In this document: in pieces, positions 5,561 to 5,828 of the stretch
Numbering within the stretch: position 1 is the stretch's first letter
How the letters are laid out: every line of letters starts with the position of its first letter
Assembly (NCBI GenBank): GCA_003165115.1
Contig: PLSJ01000287.1
Location: forward strand, 257 to 6,084
Source of the DNA: Syntrophaceae bacterium
Lineage (GTDB): Bacteria > Desulfobacterota > Syntrophorhabdia > Syntrophorhabdales > WCHB1-27
Direction of reading: 5' to 3'
DNA: 5,828 nt
Program-made: the position numbers and the translations under genes
Notes under the pieces: generated by a model
Database searches by the model: none
What the model saw: the letters and a program-made list of their open reading frames with translations, nothing else
What the model was told of the DNA's origin: nothing

Positions 5561-5828
5561 TCAGGCATTCAAGAGTTCCTGAATTTCTCTTATCAGCACT
5601 GGCACGTGACCCTCGATAGCGCTCCAGACGATCCTGTCGTCCACGGTGTCGTAACCGTGTATCAAGATGTTTCGGAAGCCGATAATGCGATGGTGCTCCT
5701 CCCCTGGTTTTCGATAGATCAAGATGAGATCGGGCTTGACATGGCAATCGCGGTGATCGCTCCACTCCCCGGACAACTGGTGATCGAAATACCGGCGGGG
5801 CAACGTAGCGTCGGCGGCGAGAAGGTTC
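5561..5828 (-). CDS. Chimeric toxin: YafQ/RelE-type mRNA interferase fused to HepT C-terminal segment (5' partial)
   Basis: The frame is open to the right edge, so the start lies outside; 88 residues are visible. The first part reads LLAADATLPRRYFDH, then GEWSDHRDCHVKPDLILIYR, matching the second half of YafQ-family toxins (ribosome-dependent mRNA cleavage). It keeps the equivalents of E. coli YafQ H50, H63 and D67, but the W68 position is Leu. Near base 5695, where YafQ should finish with its catalytic GTH...F tail (H87), the sequence switches to IIGFRNILIHGY, then VDDRIVWSAIEG and a final helix. That is the C-terminal third of HepT/DUF86 RNase toxins, including the RX4HXY motif (RNILIHGY). 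No stop or frameshift separates the parts. Usual neighbours (a DinJ/RelB antitoxin, or the MNT partner of HepT) are not visible. Likely a recombination product; activity is doubtful. Confidence 0.7.
   Translation of the reverse strand, partial: NLLAADATLPRRYFDHQLSGEWSDHRDCHVKPDLILIYRKPGEEHHRIIGFRNILIHGYDTVDDRIVWSAIEGHVPVLIREIQELLNA

Noticed and set aside
5220..5582. 120-codon plus-strand frame overlapping the PEP-CTERM gene end
   Set aside because: It passes through the intrinsic terminator and has no signal or domain; the other frame has a signal peptide and sorting tail.
5379..5765. 128-codon minus-strand frame overlapping the chimeric toxin and the terminator
   Set aside because: Out of frame with the toxin similarity, crosses the terminator, and has no recognisable domain.

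Overview
The window carries four blocks. (1) A respiratory membrane-complex operon on the plus strand (1-3516). (2) Two small plus-strand genes that follow it: a tRNA queuosine enzyme and a small membrane protein (3619-4385). (3) A cyclic-di-GMP riboswitch unit controlling a secreted PEP-CTERM-type protein (about 4551-5446). (4) A minus-strand gene cut by the right edge (5561-5828) that looks like a chimera of two toxin families. All calls come from reading the sequence; no database was searched.

Block 1 encodes subunits of alternative complex III (ACIII, the Act quinol:electron-acceptor oxidoreductase). The order is ActC (5' end outside the window), ActD, ActF and the multihaem cytochrome ActA. 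The genes overlap or nearly abut, so they are translated as one operon. Canonical clusters run A-B-C-D-E-F. Here ActA sits at the 3' end, and no monohaem ActE lies between D and F. ActB, the iron-sulfur/molybdopterin-like subunit, would be expected just upstream. Quinol would be oxidised at the NrfD-like membrane subunits and electrons passed to periplasmic haems.

Block 2 holds a QueH-type epoxyqueuosine reductase, preceded by a pair of adjacent hairpins, and an overlapping DUF2905 protein. It ends in an 18-bp perfect inverted repeat starting right after the DUF2905 stop codon.

Block 3 is a compact regulatory unit: a near-consensus sigma-70 promoter, a GEMM-I (c-di-GMP-I) aptamer starting almost at the predicted transcription start, a 144-nt leader, a 184-residue exported protein with a VPLPG sorting tail, and a strong intrinsic terminator. 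C-di-GMP control of an exosortase substrate fits a surface or biofilm-matrix role.

Block 4 is convergent with block 3. It reads in frame from a YafQ/RelE-type mRNA interferase directly into the C-terminal part of a HepT (DUF86) RNase toxin that keeps its RX4HXY motif.

ACIII without an obvious aerobic oxidase, a QueH-type enzyme, a GEMM-I riboswitch, a PEP-CTERM-like tail and mobile toxin fragments in GC-rich DNA suggest a Gram-negative bacterium of the Desulfobacterota/former Deltaproteobacteria or a similar phylum such as Nitrospirota. This is inference; no marker gene is present.
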